Shown here: positions 51,199 through 59,621 of the stretch, piece by piece
Layout: every line of letters begins with the position of its first letter
How positions within the stretch are numbered: position 1 is the first letter of the stretch
From: Sphingobacterium paludis
GTDB lineage: Bacteria > Bacteroidota > Bacteroidia > Sphingobacteriales > Sphingobacteriaceae
Length of the DNA: 64,000 nucleotides
Direction of reading: 5' to 3'
NCBI RefSeq assembly: GCF_004364125.1
Contig: NZ_SNZV01000003.1
Coordinates: 372,001 to 436,000 of the forward strand
Program-made: the position numbers and the translations under genes
Notes under the pieces: generated by a model
Told to the model about the DNA's origin: nothing
The model's database searches: none
The model's input: only the letters and a program-made list of their open reading frames with translations

Positions 51199-51762
51199 AT
51201 GTCATCCCATCATATTGTCAGAGAAAATCAAGAACCTGCACTTATCGTAGCGACTAGCGAAGCGTTAGATAGCGAGCAGTTAGGACAGCTACTGGAGTGG
51301 AGCCCCACTATTTTGACAGACAATTATACAATCGACTTTCTATTGGCCCAAGGGATAAAGGTCGATATCGTTTTTACGCATCAGGAAACCAACTATGCCC
51401 AAGAGCAGATTAAGCAATTTTCTATTCAAAAAGACTTTATCACCGAGGCGTTGGAATATCTCATTGCCCATCAATATAAAGCAGTGAATATTGTCTGTGA
51501 TTCGCTACACCCGTCGTTTTTGCATGTTGCGGATGCGATTAATGTCGTGGTCTTTGCTGCGGGAAAACGTCTGGTGTATGTGCAGCATACGTACGAGAAA
51601 TGGAAGGTGAAAGGGGATCGGATTTATGTGGATGAAACGCAACTGAAATCCGTAGTTGGTTTACGCAAGGTCACAGATAACGTTTTTGAAACCGAGCAAG
51701 ATGGCTTTTTTTATCTCGGGTTTAATTCCGACAGTTTTGTAGCGGTAGGAGAGCGCTTGTAA
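51199..51762 (+). CDS. Thiamine-pyrophosphokinase-like protein lacking the expected acidic motifs
   Basis: A 187-residue protein beginning MSSHHIVRENQEPALIVA, which is like the start of Sphingobacteriaceae proteins annotated as thiamine pyrophosphokinase, as I remember them. The fold seems kept: LLEWSPTILTDNYTIDFLLAQGIKVDIVF parallels the TPK N-domain and a C-terminal strand region ends FNSDSFVAVGERL. The residues that bind Mg and ATP are absent: the DFD motif reads THQET, and no TDxxKA-like block is visible. It is therefore probably a non-catalytic or repurposed relative. It ends by sharing one base with the GNAT gene. Confidence 0.55.
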   Translation: MSSHHIVRENQEPALIVATSEALDSEQLGQLLEWSPTILTDNYTIDFLLAQGIKVDIVFTHQETNYAQEQIKQFSIQKDFITEALEYLIAHQYKAVNIVCDSLHPSFLHVADAINVVVFAAGKRLVYVQHTYEKWKVKGDRIYVDETQLKSVVGLRKVTDNVFETEQDGFFYLGFNSDSFVAVGERL

Positions 51763-52253
51763 TGCAGTTCGTCGAGGCACAGGAAGCCGACTGGCCGATC
51801 ATCGAAAAGCTTGCTCAACAAAGCTGGTGGCACGGCTACGCGAACGTGCTATCCGATCAGCAAATCCAATTTATGCTGCAGCAACTCTATAGTGAGGAAG
51901 GAATCCGTAAGGCGATGCAGACCGGCCAGCGCTTCTATTTGGCCACCGAAAACCACAATTCTATTGGTTTCATGGCTTTACAGCATAAGCAACCCGATAT
52001 TTTGCGTATAGAAAAGCTATATCTGCTTCCGCAGGTACAAGGCAAAGGCTACGGTCGTGCGTTACTGGATTTTGCGCAACAGCGAGCGTTGGCGCTGCAG
52101 ATTCACACGATAGAGCTGAACGTTAACCGTAAAAACAAAGCCTACTTCTTCTATCTAAAACAGGGTTTCCATATTGTCGAAGAAATTGACATCCCCTATT
52201 TTAATTTCATATTGGATGATTACATCATGCAGAAAACTATACCCACAACATAG
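51762..52253 (+). CDS. GNAT-family N-acetyltransferase
   Basis: A 163-residue acetyltransferase-fold protein. The acetyl-CoA site is IEKLYLLPQVQGKGYGRALLDFAQQRA (about residues 84-110, with the QGKGYG loop), followed by TIELNVNRKNKAYFFYLKQGFHIVEEIDI, typical of GNATs. Substrate is unknown. Its start codon overlaps the stop of the TPK-like gene (TAATG), so the two are translationally coupled and may act together. Confidence 0.85.
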   Translation: MQFVEAQEADWPIIEKLAQQSWWHGYANVLSDQQIQFMLQQLYSEEGIRKAMQTGQRFYLATENHNSIGFMALQHKQPDILRIEKLYLLPQVQGKGYGRALLDFAQQRALALQIHTIELNVNRKNKAYFFYLKQGFHIVEEIDIPYFNFILDDYIMQKTIPTT

Positions 52254-52272
52254 GCATTGCTAGGCAGATCAG

Positions 52273-53580
52273 CTACTTGAGTTTTTCTACCCGCGACGGC
52301 GTTTGCTCGCCCTTTATAATTCCTTCTACCCCTTTCGCAATCGCTTCAATACTGGATTTAATGTTCTGGATATCCAGCGTGGACACTTCGTCTTTGACGG
52401 TGTGGTAATAGCTATCCTTATCAATTTGTGAGGTAGAGAACGTATGTGCTGGGACACCTAATGCCGCTAACACCGCATTATCGCTTCGGTAAAAGAGGTT
52501 TTGCTGCGGGTAGGGGTCTGGATGAAAGGTGAATTCGGTTCCTCGCAGGTGCTCCTGCATCAGCTTGGCCAGATTGGAGTTTTCGTAGCCCGTTACATAG
52601 AGCGAGTTTGGCCCAAATTTTGAATCCTTGCCGATCATCTCGATATTGATCATGGCCACCACTTTATCGGCGTCGATATGATTGGAAAAGTATTTCGAGC
52701 CGAACATGCCGATTTCCTCGGCCGTAAAAGCCACAAAGATCAAAGTCCGCTCATTGATATCCGCTTTTTTAAAATACTTGGCCAGCGCAATCATCGCCGT
52801 CGTACCCGAAGCATCGTCGTCGGCTCCATTTGCAATGGAGTCCTGCCCGACAGCATCTAAAATTCCGATATGGTCATAATGCCCGGAGAACACCACAAAT
52901 TCTTCAGGCTTAGATTTTCCGGGAATGACTGCAGCAACATTAAACAGTGGAAAATCCACACGCGAGGTGGATGCACTGATCTCATAACTGCTTGCTGCAG
53001 CTTTTTTCAGGATAAACACCTTGCTGGGACCGTCGCTAGTTTGCTCTTGTTTCGGTACCACATTTTCACGGGAAAATATCTTTTTAAAACGAGCTAACAT
53101 CGGCGCAAAAGAAGCATCAACCCAAACAATGCTGTTATTTGGATTCTCGCGTACGATCTGGCGAAAGCGTTGTGAAAAATCTTCACCAGCTTTAATTTCC
53201 AGATTTTCTATGCTTGATGCCGTATTCCAGGAAAGCGTGCCCGCGTTGCTGAGCAGCACAAATTCGTCCTCTTTTAAAGGTTTGCCATTTATCTTAACTG
53301 CTTGTTTGCCGTTCGTAATCTTTGTCACCTCAAAAGACTGCCTATAGTTATCTTCCGCGTAGGGCTGTAAACCCGCCTCGCGAAATTCCGAAGCAATGAA
53401 GTCAGCGGCGCGGCCAATATCTGTGCTCAGCGAGGCACGGCCACGCATCTCATCCGATGCTAATGTTTCTACCATCCGTTGAATATCGGATAATTCTGCC
53501 ACCTGCGCCTGTGCCGATGGAAGAAGCGAGGCTGAATATAAAAAGGAGAGCAAAGCGCTGTATACGAATGTTGTTTTCAT
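52273..53580 (-). CDS. M28-family secreted aminopeptidase
   Basis: A 435-residue protein with signal peptide (MKTTFVYSALLSFLYSASLLPSAQAQ), a protease-associated-like insert (about residues 85-190) and an M28 catalytic domain: VFSGHYDHIGI, NGADDDASGTTAMI, TAEEIGMFGS with the catalytic Glu, and SDNAVLAALGVPAHTF. Two zinc ions are expected. Probably periplasmic or surface exposed. It is convergent with the GNAT gene (19-nt gap). Confidence 0.9.
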   Translation of the reverse strand: MKTTFVYSALLSFLYSASLLPSAQAQVAELSDIQRMVETLASDEMRGRASLSTDIGRAADFIASEFREAGLQPYAEDNYRQSFEVTKITNGKQAVKINGKPLKEDEFVLLSNAGTLSWNTASSIENLEIKAGEDFSQRFRQIVRENPNNSIVWVDASFAPMLARFKKIFSRENVVPKQEQTSDGPSKVFILKKAAASSYEISASTSRVDFPLFNVAAVIPGKSKPEEFVVFSGHYDHIGILDAVGQDSIANGADDDASGTTAMIALAKYFKKADINERTLIFVAFTAEEIGMFGSKYFSNHIDADKVVAMINIEMIGKDSKFGPNSLYVTGYENSNLAKLMQEHLRGTEFTFHPDPYPQQNLFYRSDNAVLAALGVPAHTFSTSQIDKDSYYHTVKDEVSTLDIQNIKSSIEAIAKGVEGIIKGEQTPSRVEKLK

Positions 53581-53782
53581 GTTTATTTCGTTGTCTTGGT
53601 CCGGCTGTTTTGCCCCAATTGGAGGGTAGCAGCCTCATCGCTGCTAAAAATAGTACATTTCGCTTATAATTGAAAGTCTCGATAGGGGTAAACCTCCAAT
53701 GCTGACGCGAGCACATGCTGTAATTATAATTGCATATCCACGTAACTTTACTTAAGTTTATCGTAGATAAAAGGAATTAGAT

Positions 53783-54097
53783 ATGAAAGAAGTTACAGTT
53801 CAAGAATTGAAAGACATGCTGGATCGTCAAGATGAATTTCAATTGATAGATGTTCGCGAGCCGTTCGAATATGAAGTTTCTAACCTGAACGGCCTCAATA
53901 TTCCCTTGGCCGGCATCGTCATCGAATCCGATAAGATTGATAAAGATAAGCCCGTCATTATTCAATGCCGTAGTGGAAAGCGAAGCGCGCAGGCAGTGAT
54001 GGTTTTGGAACAGCAAGGTTTCGACAATTTGGCCAATTTAAAGGGCGGAATTTTGGCGTGGAAAGAAGAGATTGATCCCGAAATGGACGTTTACTAG
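53783..54097 (+). CDS. Single-domain rhodanese-like protein
   Basis: A 104-residue cytoplasmic rhodanese. EVTVQELKDMLDRQDEFQLIDVREPFEYE is the typical N-terminus. The active-site loop is IIQCRSGKRSAQA with Cys near residue 63, a catalytically competent CxxGxR-type loop. FDNLANLKGGILAWK completes the fold. Possible sulfur carrier or persulfide enzyme; partner unknown. RBS AAGGA is 9 nt upstream, and a terminator follows. Confidence 0.9.
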   Translation: MKEVTVQELKDMLDRQDEFQLIDVREPFEYEVSNLNGLNIPLAGIVIESDKIDKDKPVIIQCRSGKRSAQAVMVLEQQGFDNLANLKGGILAWKEEIDPEMDVY

Positions 54098-54122
54098 TCT
54101 GTATCGCGAATACACCGAGTTG

Positions 54123-54151
54123 AAAGGAGGCCTATATGGCCTCCTTTTTGG
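54123..54151 (+). terminator. Rhodanese gene terminator
   Basis: 10-bp stem AAAGGAGGCC (54123-54132) / GGCCTCCTTT (54138-54147) with 5-nt loop, followed by TT, 26 nt past the stop. Confidence 0.88.
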
Positions 54152-54211
54152 TTGCAGTAAGGGTATATCCGTTACGAAATTGCCACGTTAGACCCGCATT
54201 TTTTACCTCTT

Positions 54212-54257
54212 CTAAAACAAAACGCCTTTTTAAACGTAAAAAAGGTAAATGTTTTAG
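54212..54257 (+). other. Interrupted hairpin upstream of gdhA
   Basis: Outer arms CTAAAACA (54212-54219) / TGTTTTAG (54250-54257) and inner arms CCTTTTT (54225-54231) / AAAAAGG (54239-54245) separated by small internal loops. It lies 90 nt before the gdhA start. It could be a structured leader if the promoter is upstream, or simply an AT-rich accident. Confidence 0.35.
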
Positions 54258-54346
54258 CGAAGTGCTCAAATGATAAATAGATAAGCTAAAGTTTTATAAA
54301 TTTAATTTCTGAAATAAAACCAACAGTAAACACAAAAATCGAAGGT

Positions 54347-55771
54347 ATGGCAATAATGAACACAGAAAACAATACTTTTTTTGAAAGCGTTCAACGAAAT
54401 TTTGACAAAGCGGCGGCCCACACGCGCTTTGACAAGGGCGTATTGGCCCAGATTAAGGCGTGTAACTCTATTCTGCGGATCAAGTTTCCGGTGAAAATAG
54501 GCGATCAGGTAGAGGTTATTGAAGCGTATCGGGTACAGCACTCGCATCATAAATTACCGTGCAAGGGCGGTATTCGTTTTAGCATGGAGGTCGATCAGGA
54601 AGAAGTCATGGCGCTTGCCGCATTGATGACCTACAAATGTGCGATTGTGAATGTTCCGTTTGGTGGTGGTAAAGGTGGGATCAAGATTGATTCAAAAAAA
54701 TATACAGATTTTGATCTGGAAAAGATCACTCGCCGCTATACTTCCGAGCTGTGCAAAAAGAATTTTATTGGTCCAGGTATCGATGTTCCTGCTCCTGACT
54801 ATGGAACAAGTGCACGCGAAATGAGCTGGATATTAGATACGTACTCTTCGTTGAACCCCGGCGATATTAATGCGCAGGCTTGTGTAACGGGTAAGCCGAT
54901 TTCGCAGGGTGGTGTGCGCGGGCGCACAGAGGCCACCGGTTTAGGTGTATTTTTTGGTATTCGCGAAGCGGTCTCGTTTGCAGATGATATGGAGAAGCTT
55001 GGTTTGACGACGGGTATTGAGGGGAAACGTGTCATTGTGCAAGGTCTTGGAAACGTGGGTTATCATACCGCAAAGTATTTTCAGGAAGCTGGGGCCAAGC
55101 TTGTCGGCCTTATCGAGTTTAACGGTGCCATTTACAGCGAAGAGGGCTTAGATCTAGATGCTGTTCAGGCGCATAGACAGACAACCGGTGGTATTCTTGA
55201 CTTTCCGGGCGCCATCAATTTTACCGATCCTGCTGCAGGCTTGGAACAAGATTGCGACATTCTTATTCCGGCCGCGTTGGAAAGTGTTATCCATAAAGAC
55301 AACGCTGATCGAATCAAAGCAAAAATTATTGGTGAAGCAGCGAATGGACCTATAACAGCCGAGGCGGACGAAATATTGAACAGTAAAGGCATTCTAGTGC
55401 TCCCCGATGTTTATCTAAATGCAGGAGGTGTAACGGTATCCTACTTTGAGTGGCTTAAAAACTTGAGCCGTGTACGTTATGGCCGTTTGGAAAAGCGCTT
55501 CAACGATAACATGTACAAAGAGCTTATCGATATTATCGAATCGATGACGGGTAAGCGGGTCTCTGATTTGGAGAGGAAGACCATTTTGCGCGGACCAGAC
55601 GAGATTGATTTGGTGCACTCCGGTCTGGAAGATACGATGATCGGTGCTTACCGCGAAATCCGCGACATCCATGTTTCACTGGAAGGGAAAGGCGATCTGC
55701 GAACAGCCGCATTCATCTGCGCGATCAACAAGATCGGTGTAGCTTACGAAGAATTGGGCATTTTCCCATAA
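54347..55771 (+). CDS. gdhA: Glutamate dehydrogenase (Glu/Leu/Phe/Val dehydrogenase family)
   Basis: A 474-residue dehydrogenase interconverting glutamate and 2-oxoglutarate plus ammonia. Glutamate-site motifs: KLPCKGGIRFS (about residues 68-78), PFGGGKGGIKID with the catalytic Lys, and VPAPDYGTSAREMSW with the catalytic Asp. The nucleotide-binding glycine motif is VQGLGNVGYHTAKYF (about 232). ITAEADEILNSKGILVLPDVYLNAGGVTVSYFEWLKNL is also typical. Two ATGs (54347 and 54356) are possible; GAAGG fits the second better by spacing. Cofactor preference is not deducible. Confidence 0.93.
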   Translation: MAIMNTENNTFFESVQRNFDKAAAHTRFDKGVLAQIKACNSILRIKFPVKIGDQVEVIEAYRVQHSHHKLPCKGGIRFSMEVDQEEVMALAALMTYKCAIVNVPFGGGKGGIKIDSKKYTDFDLEKITRRYTSELCKKNFIGPGIDVPAPDYGTSAREMSWILDTYSSLNPGDINAQACVTGKPISQGGVRGRTEATGLGVFFGIREAVSFADDMEKLGLTTGIEGKRVIVQGLGNVGYHTAKYFQEAGAKLVGLIEFNGAIYSEEGLDLDAVQAHRQTTGGILDFPGAINFTDPAAGLEQDCDILIPAALESVIHKDNADRIKAKIIGEAANGPITAEADEILNSKGILVLPDVYLNAGGVTVSYFEWLKNLSRVRYGRLEKRFNDNMYKELIDIIESMTGKRVSDLERKTILRGPDEIDLVHSGLEDTMIGAYREIRDIHVSLEGKGDLRTAAFICAINKIGVAYEELGIFP

Positions 55772-55810
55772 CGGGGGGCTTTCTAAAGCAAGTCTTGGTC
55801 TGATGAATAG

Positions 55811-55842
55811 GCAACGCCGGAAAGAGATCCGGCGTTGCTTTT
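55811..55842 (+). terminator. gdhA terminator
   Basis: 10-bp GC-rich stem GCAACGCCGG (55811-55820) / CCGGCGTTGC (55829-55838), 8-nt loop, then TTTTATT. Confidence 0.9.
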
Positions 55843-55870
55843 ATTGGCGAGGATTCCGTAATTTTATCCC

Positions 55871-56176
55871 ATGCGGAATCTCATACAGCAAACTCGTCAA
55901 GCATTTTATTTTAGTCTCGGCTTTTATATATTAGCCATCGCCCTAAAACTCTTCCAATTTACTTTTGCCGATGTGTTGATTAGTATCGCTCTGCTACTCT
56001 CGCTGGTATGGACGGTGTTGGTGCTTCGCGAGGTCATGCTTTCCCAAAATTTGACAAACGTCGAGCGCTTGTTATTAATAATTTTTATCATCTTTGGCAA
56101 CATCATCGCCGGTATCGCTTACTTTTTCTTTATCCGCGAGCGGGTGGTGCCAGGACAGGGGAGTAACAAATCATGA
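55871..56176 (+). CDS. Small three-helix membrane protein
   Basis: A 101-residue hydrophobic protein with three predicted membrane helices (AFYFSLGFYILAIALKLFQF, VLISIALLLSLVWTVLVL, LLLIIFIIFGNIIAGIAYFFF) and a basic C-terminus (REPxVPGQGSNKS-like). No family recognised. Its stop overlaps the start of the next small gene by 4 nt (ATGA), so the two form one operon. Confidence 0.65.
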   Translation: MRNLIQQTRQAFYFSLGFYILAIALKLFQFTFADVLISIALLLSLVWTVLVLREVMLSQNLTNVERLLLIIFIIFGNIIAGIAYFFFIRERVVPGQGSNKS

Positions 56177-56397
56177 CAAAATTCTTTATATTAAATGTTG
56201 TTTTAAACTTTGCCATTGCGTTTTTAGTGTATAGTGGTATTAAGTCGTTTCAAGCAAACAACCATCTTTTTCTTTTTATTTCTATTGCGGTTATGATCGT
56301 TTTGATCTACCTTAAAGTTGTGCTACTCAAGGTCGTAAAAAAGAACGCCGCGACAAAGGCACAAGCACCTACGAAACTGAAAAAACAGAAAAAATAG
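56173..56397 (+). CDS. Small two-helix membrane protein with Lys-rich tail
   Basis: A 74-residue protein with two membrane helices (FFILNVVLNFAIAFLVYSG, LFLFISIAVMIVLIYLKVVLLK) and a strongly basic tail (KKNAATKAQAPTKLKKQKK). No family recognised with confidence. Translationally coupled to the 55871 gene; the pair may form a small membrane complex. It is followed by a strong terminator. Confidence 0.65.
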   Translation: MTKFFILNVVLNFAIAFLVYSGIKSFQANNHLFLFISIAVMIVLIYLKVVLLKVVKKNAATKAQAPTKLKKQKK

Positions 56398-56434
56398 CAC
56401 AAGAAGCGTTTTTTATAACGTACAGTGCAAAAGC

Positions 56435-56473
56435 AAACAGCACATCGGTCGCTAAACCGATGTGCTGTTTTTT
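56435..56473 (+). terminator. Terminator after the small membrane pair
   Basis: 15-bp perfect stem AAACAGCACATCGGT (56435-56449) / ACCGATGTGCTGTTT (56456-56470), 6-nt loop, then TTT. Located between convergent genes; it may also serve gcvT. Confidence 0.88.
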
Positions 56474-56517
56474 CGTGATGTCACTATGCGCGTATCGGAT
56501 GTTTTTTCTAAAGCGTG

Positions 56518-57600
56518 TTATTTAACAAAAGGCGCTTTGCGGACTACCGCCTTAATAGGTTGGTTCCGTATAGAAACAAATATTTCCGTTCCGTCTTTTG
56601 CGAACGCTGTGTTTACATAGCCCAAACCGATTGATTTTTTCAATGTTGGTGATTGCGTGCCTGACGTTACACGGCCGATCTTGTTACCAGCAGCGTCCAC
56701 AATTTCGTAGTCATGACGAGCAATGCCGCGGTCGATCATTTCAAAGCCAACAAGCTTGTGGTCTACACCACGCTCTTTCTCGGCCTTCAGGTTTTCGCTA
56801 TTCACAAAGTCTTTGGAAAACTTGGTTACCCAGCCAAGGCCGGCCGCTAATGGAGAGGTATTATCATCAATATCATTACCATATAAGCAGAAGCCCATTT
56901 CTAAGCGCAGCGTATCGCGAGCGCCAAGACCGATTGGCTTGATGCCATACGATGCACCGGCTTCAAAAATAGCGTCCCAAACCTTCTGTGCGTCTTCATT
57001 GGCCACATAGATCTCGAAACCGCCCGCCCCCGTGTAGCCGGTAGCCGATACCAACACGTTATCTACACCAGCAAAGGTGCCTTTTTGAAACGTATAATAC
57101 TCCATGGGAGCAAGCTCGATATCGGTTAATGATTGCAAGGCTTCAGCAGCTTTAGGTCCCTGCACAGCAAAAAGCGACGTTTGGTCGGATATATTTTTCA
57201 TGTCCACCCCATCCGTATTATATTTGCTAATCCAGTCCCAGTCTTTTTCAATATTAGAAGCGTTGACTACTAAAAAGTAAGTCTGCTCATCAATGCGATA
57301 TGTCAAAAAATCATCTACGATCCCGCCCGTTTCATTGGGTATATAGGCATATTGTACCTTGCCATCATACAGCTTAGCGACGTCGTTCGACGATATTTTC
57401 TGCAGCAAATCCAGCGCTTTCTCCCCTTTCACGATAAACTCACCCATGTGGCTCACATCGAAGACGCCAACCGCCGTTCGTACTGTTTCGTGTTCATCAT
57501 TAATTCCGGAGTACTGAACAGGCATGTTGAAGCCTGCAAAAGGAACCATTTTTGCACCTAAGGTTTGATGGTGCTCGGAAAGCGCGGTGTTTTTAATCAT
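56518..57600 (-). CDS. gcvT: Glycine cleavage system T protein (aminomethyltransferase)
   Basis: A 360-residue tetrahydrofolate-dependent enzyme releasing ammonia and methylene-THF from the H-protein-bound aminomethyl group. Signatures: HHQTLGAKMVPFAGFNMPVQYSG, VGVFDVSHMGEF, SSNDVAKLYDGKVQY, SATGYTGAGGFEIYV and ARDTLRLEMGFCLYGNDID. The ATG at 57600 gives the family start MIKNTALSEHH; an in-frame start at 57639 is rejected. No other gcv genes are in view. Confidence 0.95.
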   Translation of the reverse strand: MIKNTALSEHHQTLGAKMVPFAGFNMPVQYSGINDEHETVRTAVGVFDVSHMGEFIVKGEKALDLLQKISSNDVAKLYDGKVQYAYIPNETGGIVDDFLTYRIDEQTYFLVVNASNIEKDWDWISKYNTDGVDMKNISDQTSLFAVQGPKAAEALQSLTDIELAPMEYYTFQKGTFAGVDNVLVSATGYTGAGGFEIYVANEDAQKVWDAIFEAGASYGIKPIGLGARDTLRLEMGFCLYGNDIDDNTSPLAAGLGWVTKFSKDFVNSENLKAEKERGVDHKLVGFEMIDRGIARHDYEIVDAAGNKIGRVTSGTQSPTLKKSIGLGYVNTAFAKDGTEIFVSIRNQPIKAVVRKAPFVK

Positions 57601-57693
57601 AGCAATCTGATAAATTCTATTTTTTCCAAAAATAGGCAAAAAACGGGCATTAATAGACTAAAAATAGTGGTTAGTTTAAAAATCCGCCATCGA

Positions 57694-58518
57694 TTATCGT
57701 TTTATTCGAACCTTGTAGATCGTGGATGATGCCGTATCGTTGTCTGGATCTTCGCATAGCAAAAACTCGACAGCCTGTCTTGTTTTACGGTAAGGGGTAA
57801 TGCCTTCAAATTTATGGCCGAGTGCTAAGGTTTCGGTATACTCCACCGCCCTGCTTTTCGGATCCAACCGCCCGATCACAGTACCTTTTACTTCCCCATC
57901 GTGGTAGCTGGAATTGCTATCTTCCGCTGCTGCTATAAAATATATTTTCCCATCCATTTGGGTGGCATCGGTAAAGCCAGTGCTTACCCCTTGCAGGGTA
58001 GGGAGCGCGACATGGAAAAAAGCTTTAGGGGCAAAGGTGTACTTATCCAATATAAATATCCCATTCTGCTTGCCAGGACCATTTCCGCGGTTGAACAGCC
58101 AAAGTTCTTCGCCGTAGGGCAGCGCACCTTCGATGTTGAAATCTTGATCAGCAATAGAAAAATCTGTTTTTAGTTGCTGATAAATAGGGCCTAGATCAAC
58201 ACTGTCTTTTGTACCGAGCTTCGGATCATAGCAAACCATACTGTTCCGGTTTTTGCCGGATCCTGACCCAAACACATAGAGCTTGGCGTCAATCTCGGTG
58301 ATTGCTTCGAAGTCGGCTTTCTCTTTTTTTGGAATATTTTCCAGAACATCTCCCGAAAGCAATGTCATGGTATCGAGCTTTTTTTGCTTCAGATGATAGG
58401 TATACAACAACTTACTGTTATCAGAGATAACCGTTATGGCGTCGTCTTTAAACAGCAGCCCAGATGCAGCAGCTATTCCGTGTATGGTTAGCCATACATC
58501 CAAAATCAATTTTTTCAT
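57694..58518 (-). CDS. Beta-propeller-like protein of unknown function (DUF6929-like)
   Basis: A 274-residue protein with a weak N-terminal hydrophobic segment (LILDVWLTIHGIAAASGLLF). Repeated short beta segments suggest a propeller: DDAITVISDNSKLLYTYHL, EAITEIDAKLYVFGSGSGKNRNSM, EGALPYGEELWLFNRGNG, MDGKIYFIAAAEDSNSSYHDG, KFEGITPYR. The recurring EA/EG-I pattern resembles DUF6929 and SdiA-regulated-type propellers. Function is unknown. The start overlaps the end of the TruC-like gene by 4 nt. Confidence 0.6.
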   Translation of the reverse strand: MKKLILDVWLTIHGIAAASGLLFKDDAITVISDNSKLLYTYHLKQKKLDTMTLLSGDVLENIPKKEKADFEAITEIDAKLYVFGSGSGKNRNSMVCYDPKLGTKDSVDLGPIYQQLKTDFSIADQDFNIEGALPYGEELWLFNRGNGPGKQNGIFILDKYTFAPKAFFHVALPTLQGVSTGFTDATQMDGKIYFIAAAEDSNSSYHDGEVKGTVIGRLDPKSRAVEYTETLALGHKFEGITPYRKTRQAVEFLLCEDPDNDTASSTIYKVRIKR

Positions 58519-59198
58519 GCTTGTAGCTTTAATAAGTCCAGTACACGCTGAAATTCGCTATGTAGCGGGGCTTCAATGACAATTTTCTCTTGTGTGCGGG
58601 GGTGCGAAAAACAGAGCTTTTGTGCATGCAATAGCATCGTGTCCATGGCAAATCGATCTTTCCACATTTTATTTTGCTTATTGCAGCCATGGGGTCGGTC
58701 TGCTATGATTGGATGAAAGACGTGCGCGAAATGTTTCCGGATTTGATGCATTCGGCCTGTCTCAGGGATCGCTTCGACCAGCGAATAGCGCGACGTTTCG
58801 AATTTGCCAAGGGGGATGTTCACCTCCGCCCGGGAAATGGTCTTGAAATGGGTTAGCGCCTCTTGGACCGTTCCGTTTTCTTTTCGAAGCGGATAATCGA
58901 TGCTGCCGCTATCTTCCATGTATCCACGCACAACGGCGAGGTAGGTCTTGTCGATGCGCCGATCGGCAAAGAGTTGTTGCGCCATGCTATCCATTTCCTT
59001 ATTGAGAGAAAACAGAAGCACGCCGCCTGTTTTTCGGTCTAGCCGGTGCGCCGGATATACCGTTTTTTGGATCTGGTTGCGGAGGATCTGTAGCGCAAAT
59101 TCGGATGTGTCAGCCGCGATAGAGGAGCGGTGTACCAACAAACCATGCGGCTTGTTTACGGCGATAAGCTCTTCGTCTTGATAAAGAATATCTAACAT
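58515..59198 (-). CDS. truC: RluA-family pseudouridine synthase, TruC-like
   Basis: A 227-residue pseudouridine synthase. DELIAVNKPHGLLVHRS and the catalytic Asp in AHRLDRKTGGVLLFSLNKEM (about residue 55) define the RluA family. The short form without S4 domain and the C-terminal TGRMHQIRKHFAHVFHPIIADRPHG are as in TruC, which modifies U65 of some tRNAs. The exact target is inferred. It lies 1 nt after the DUF4359 gene and overlaps the downstream gene by 4 nt. Confidence 0.85.
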   Translation of the reverse strand: MLDILYQDEELIAVNKPHGLLVHRSSIAADTSEFALQILRNQIQKTVYPAHRLDRKTGGVLLFSLNKEMDSMAQQLFADRRIDKTYLAVVRGYMEDSGSIDYPLRKENGTVQEALTHFKTISRAEVNIPLGKFETSRYSLVEAIPETGRMHQIRKHFAHVFHPIIADRPHGCNKQNKMWKDRFAMDTMLLHAQKLCFSHPRTQEKIVIEAPLHSEFQRVLDLLKLQA

Positions 59199-59199
59199 A

Positions 59200-59568
59200 T
59201 TATCGGGCTTTGATCATGTCCACAATAGCTGCGGCCTTTTCGTCGATCTTTTTGCTCAGCCAAACGTGTTGGAAAGCCCCCACTCCCAGGATAGTTTCCT
59301 GATTATCCCAATGCACTTTCGTCACCGAAAACAGAAAGTAATTGTCTGTCTTGATGTGGTTTTTCATGAATTGATCGATCAGCGTATTGCCAAAAAGCTG
59401 CACGCCGAAATCAACGATGCTCTGGTTTTCTGAGCCAGCCTGCTCTTTTAGCAATACAATAGCTTTTGCACGTACGGCGTCTTCGTGCTGCTCTTTGGTT
59501 GGGTTTGTCCAGAACGCCAACACCATCAGTATAATGACGGCTAGGGCGAATATTCTTGTTTTGCTCAT
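59200..59568 (-). CDS. DUF4359-like membrane-anchored protein
   Basis: A 122-residue protein with one N-terminal membrane helix (IFALAVIILMVLAFW), then TNPTKEQHEDAVRAKA and a compact domain containing NYFLFSVTKVHWDNQETILGVGAFQHVWLS. The TNP motif after the helix and the C-terminal IGxxxxV pattern match DUF4359. Function is unknown. First of three overlapping or near-touching genes (59568-57694). Confidence 0.65.
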   Translation of the reverse strand: MSKTRIFALAVIILMVLAFWTNPTKEQHEDAVRAKAIVLLKEQAGSENQSIVDFGVQLFGNTLIDQFMKNHIKTDNYFLFSVTKVHWDNQETILGVGAFQHVWLSKKIDEKAAAIVDMIKAR

Positions 59569-59621
59569 CCGTACAAAAATACGATTTTACTTGAGCAAAG
59601 TGAGGGGGTAGGAATTTATAA

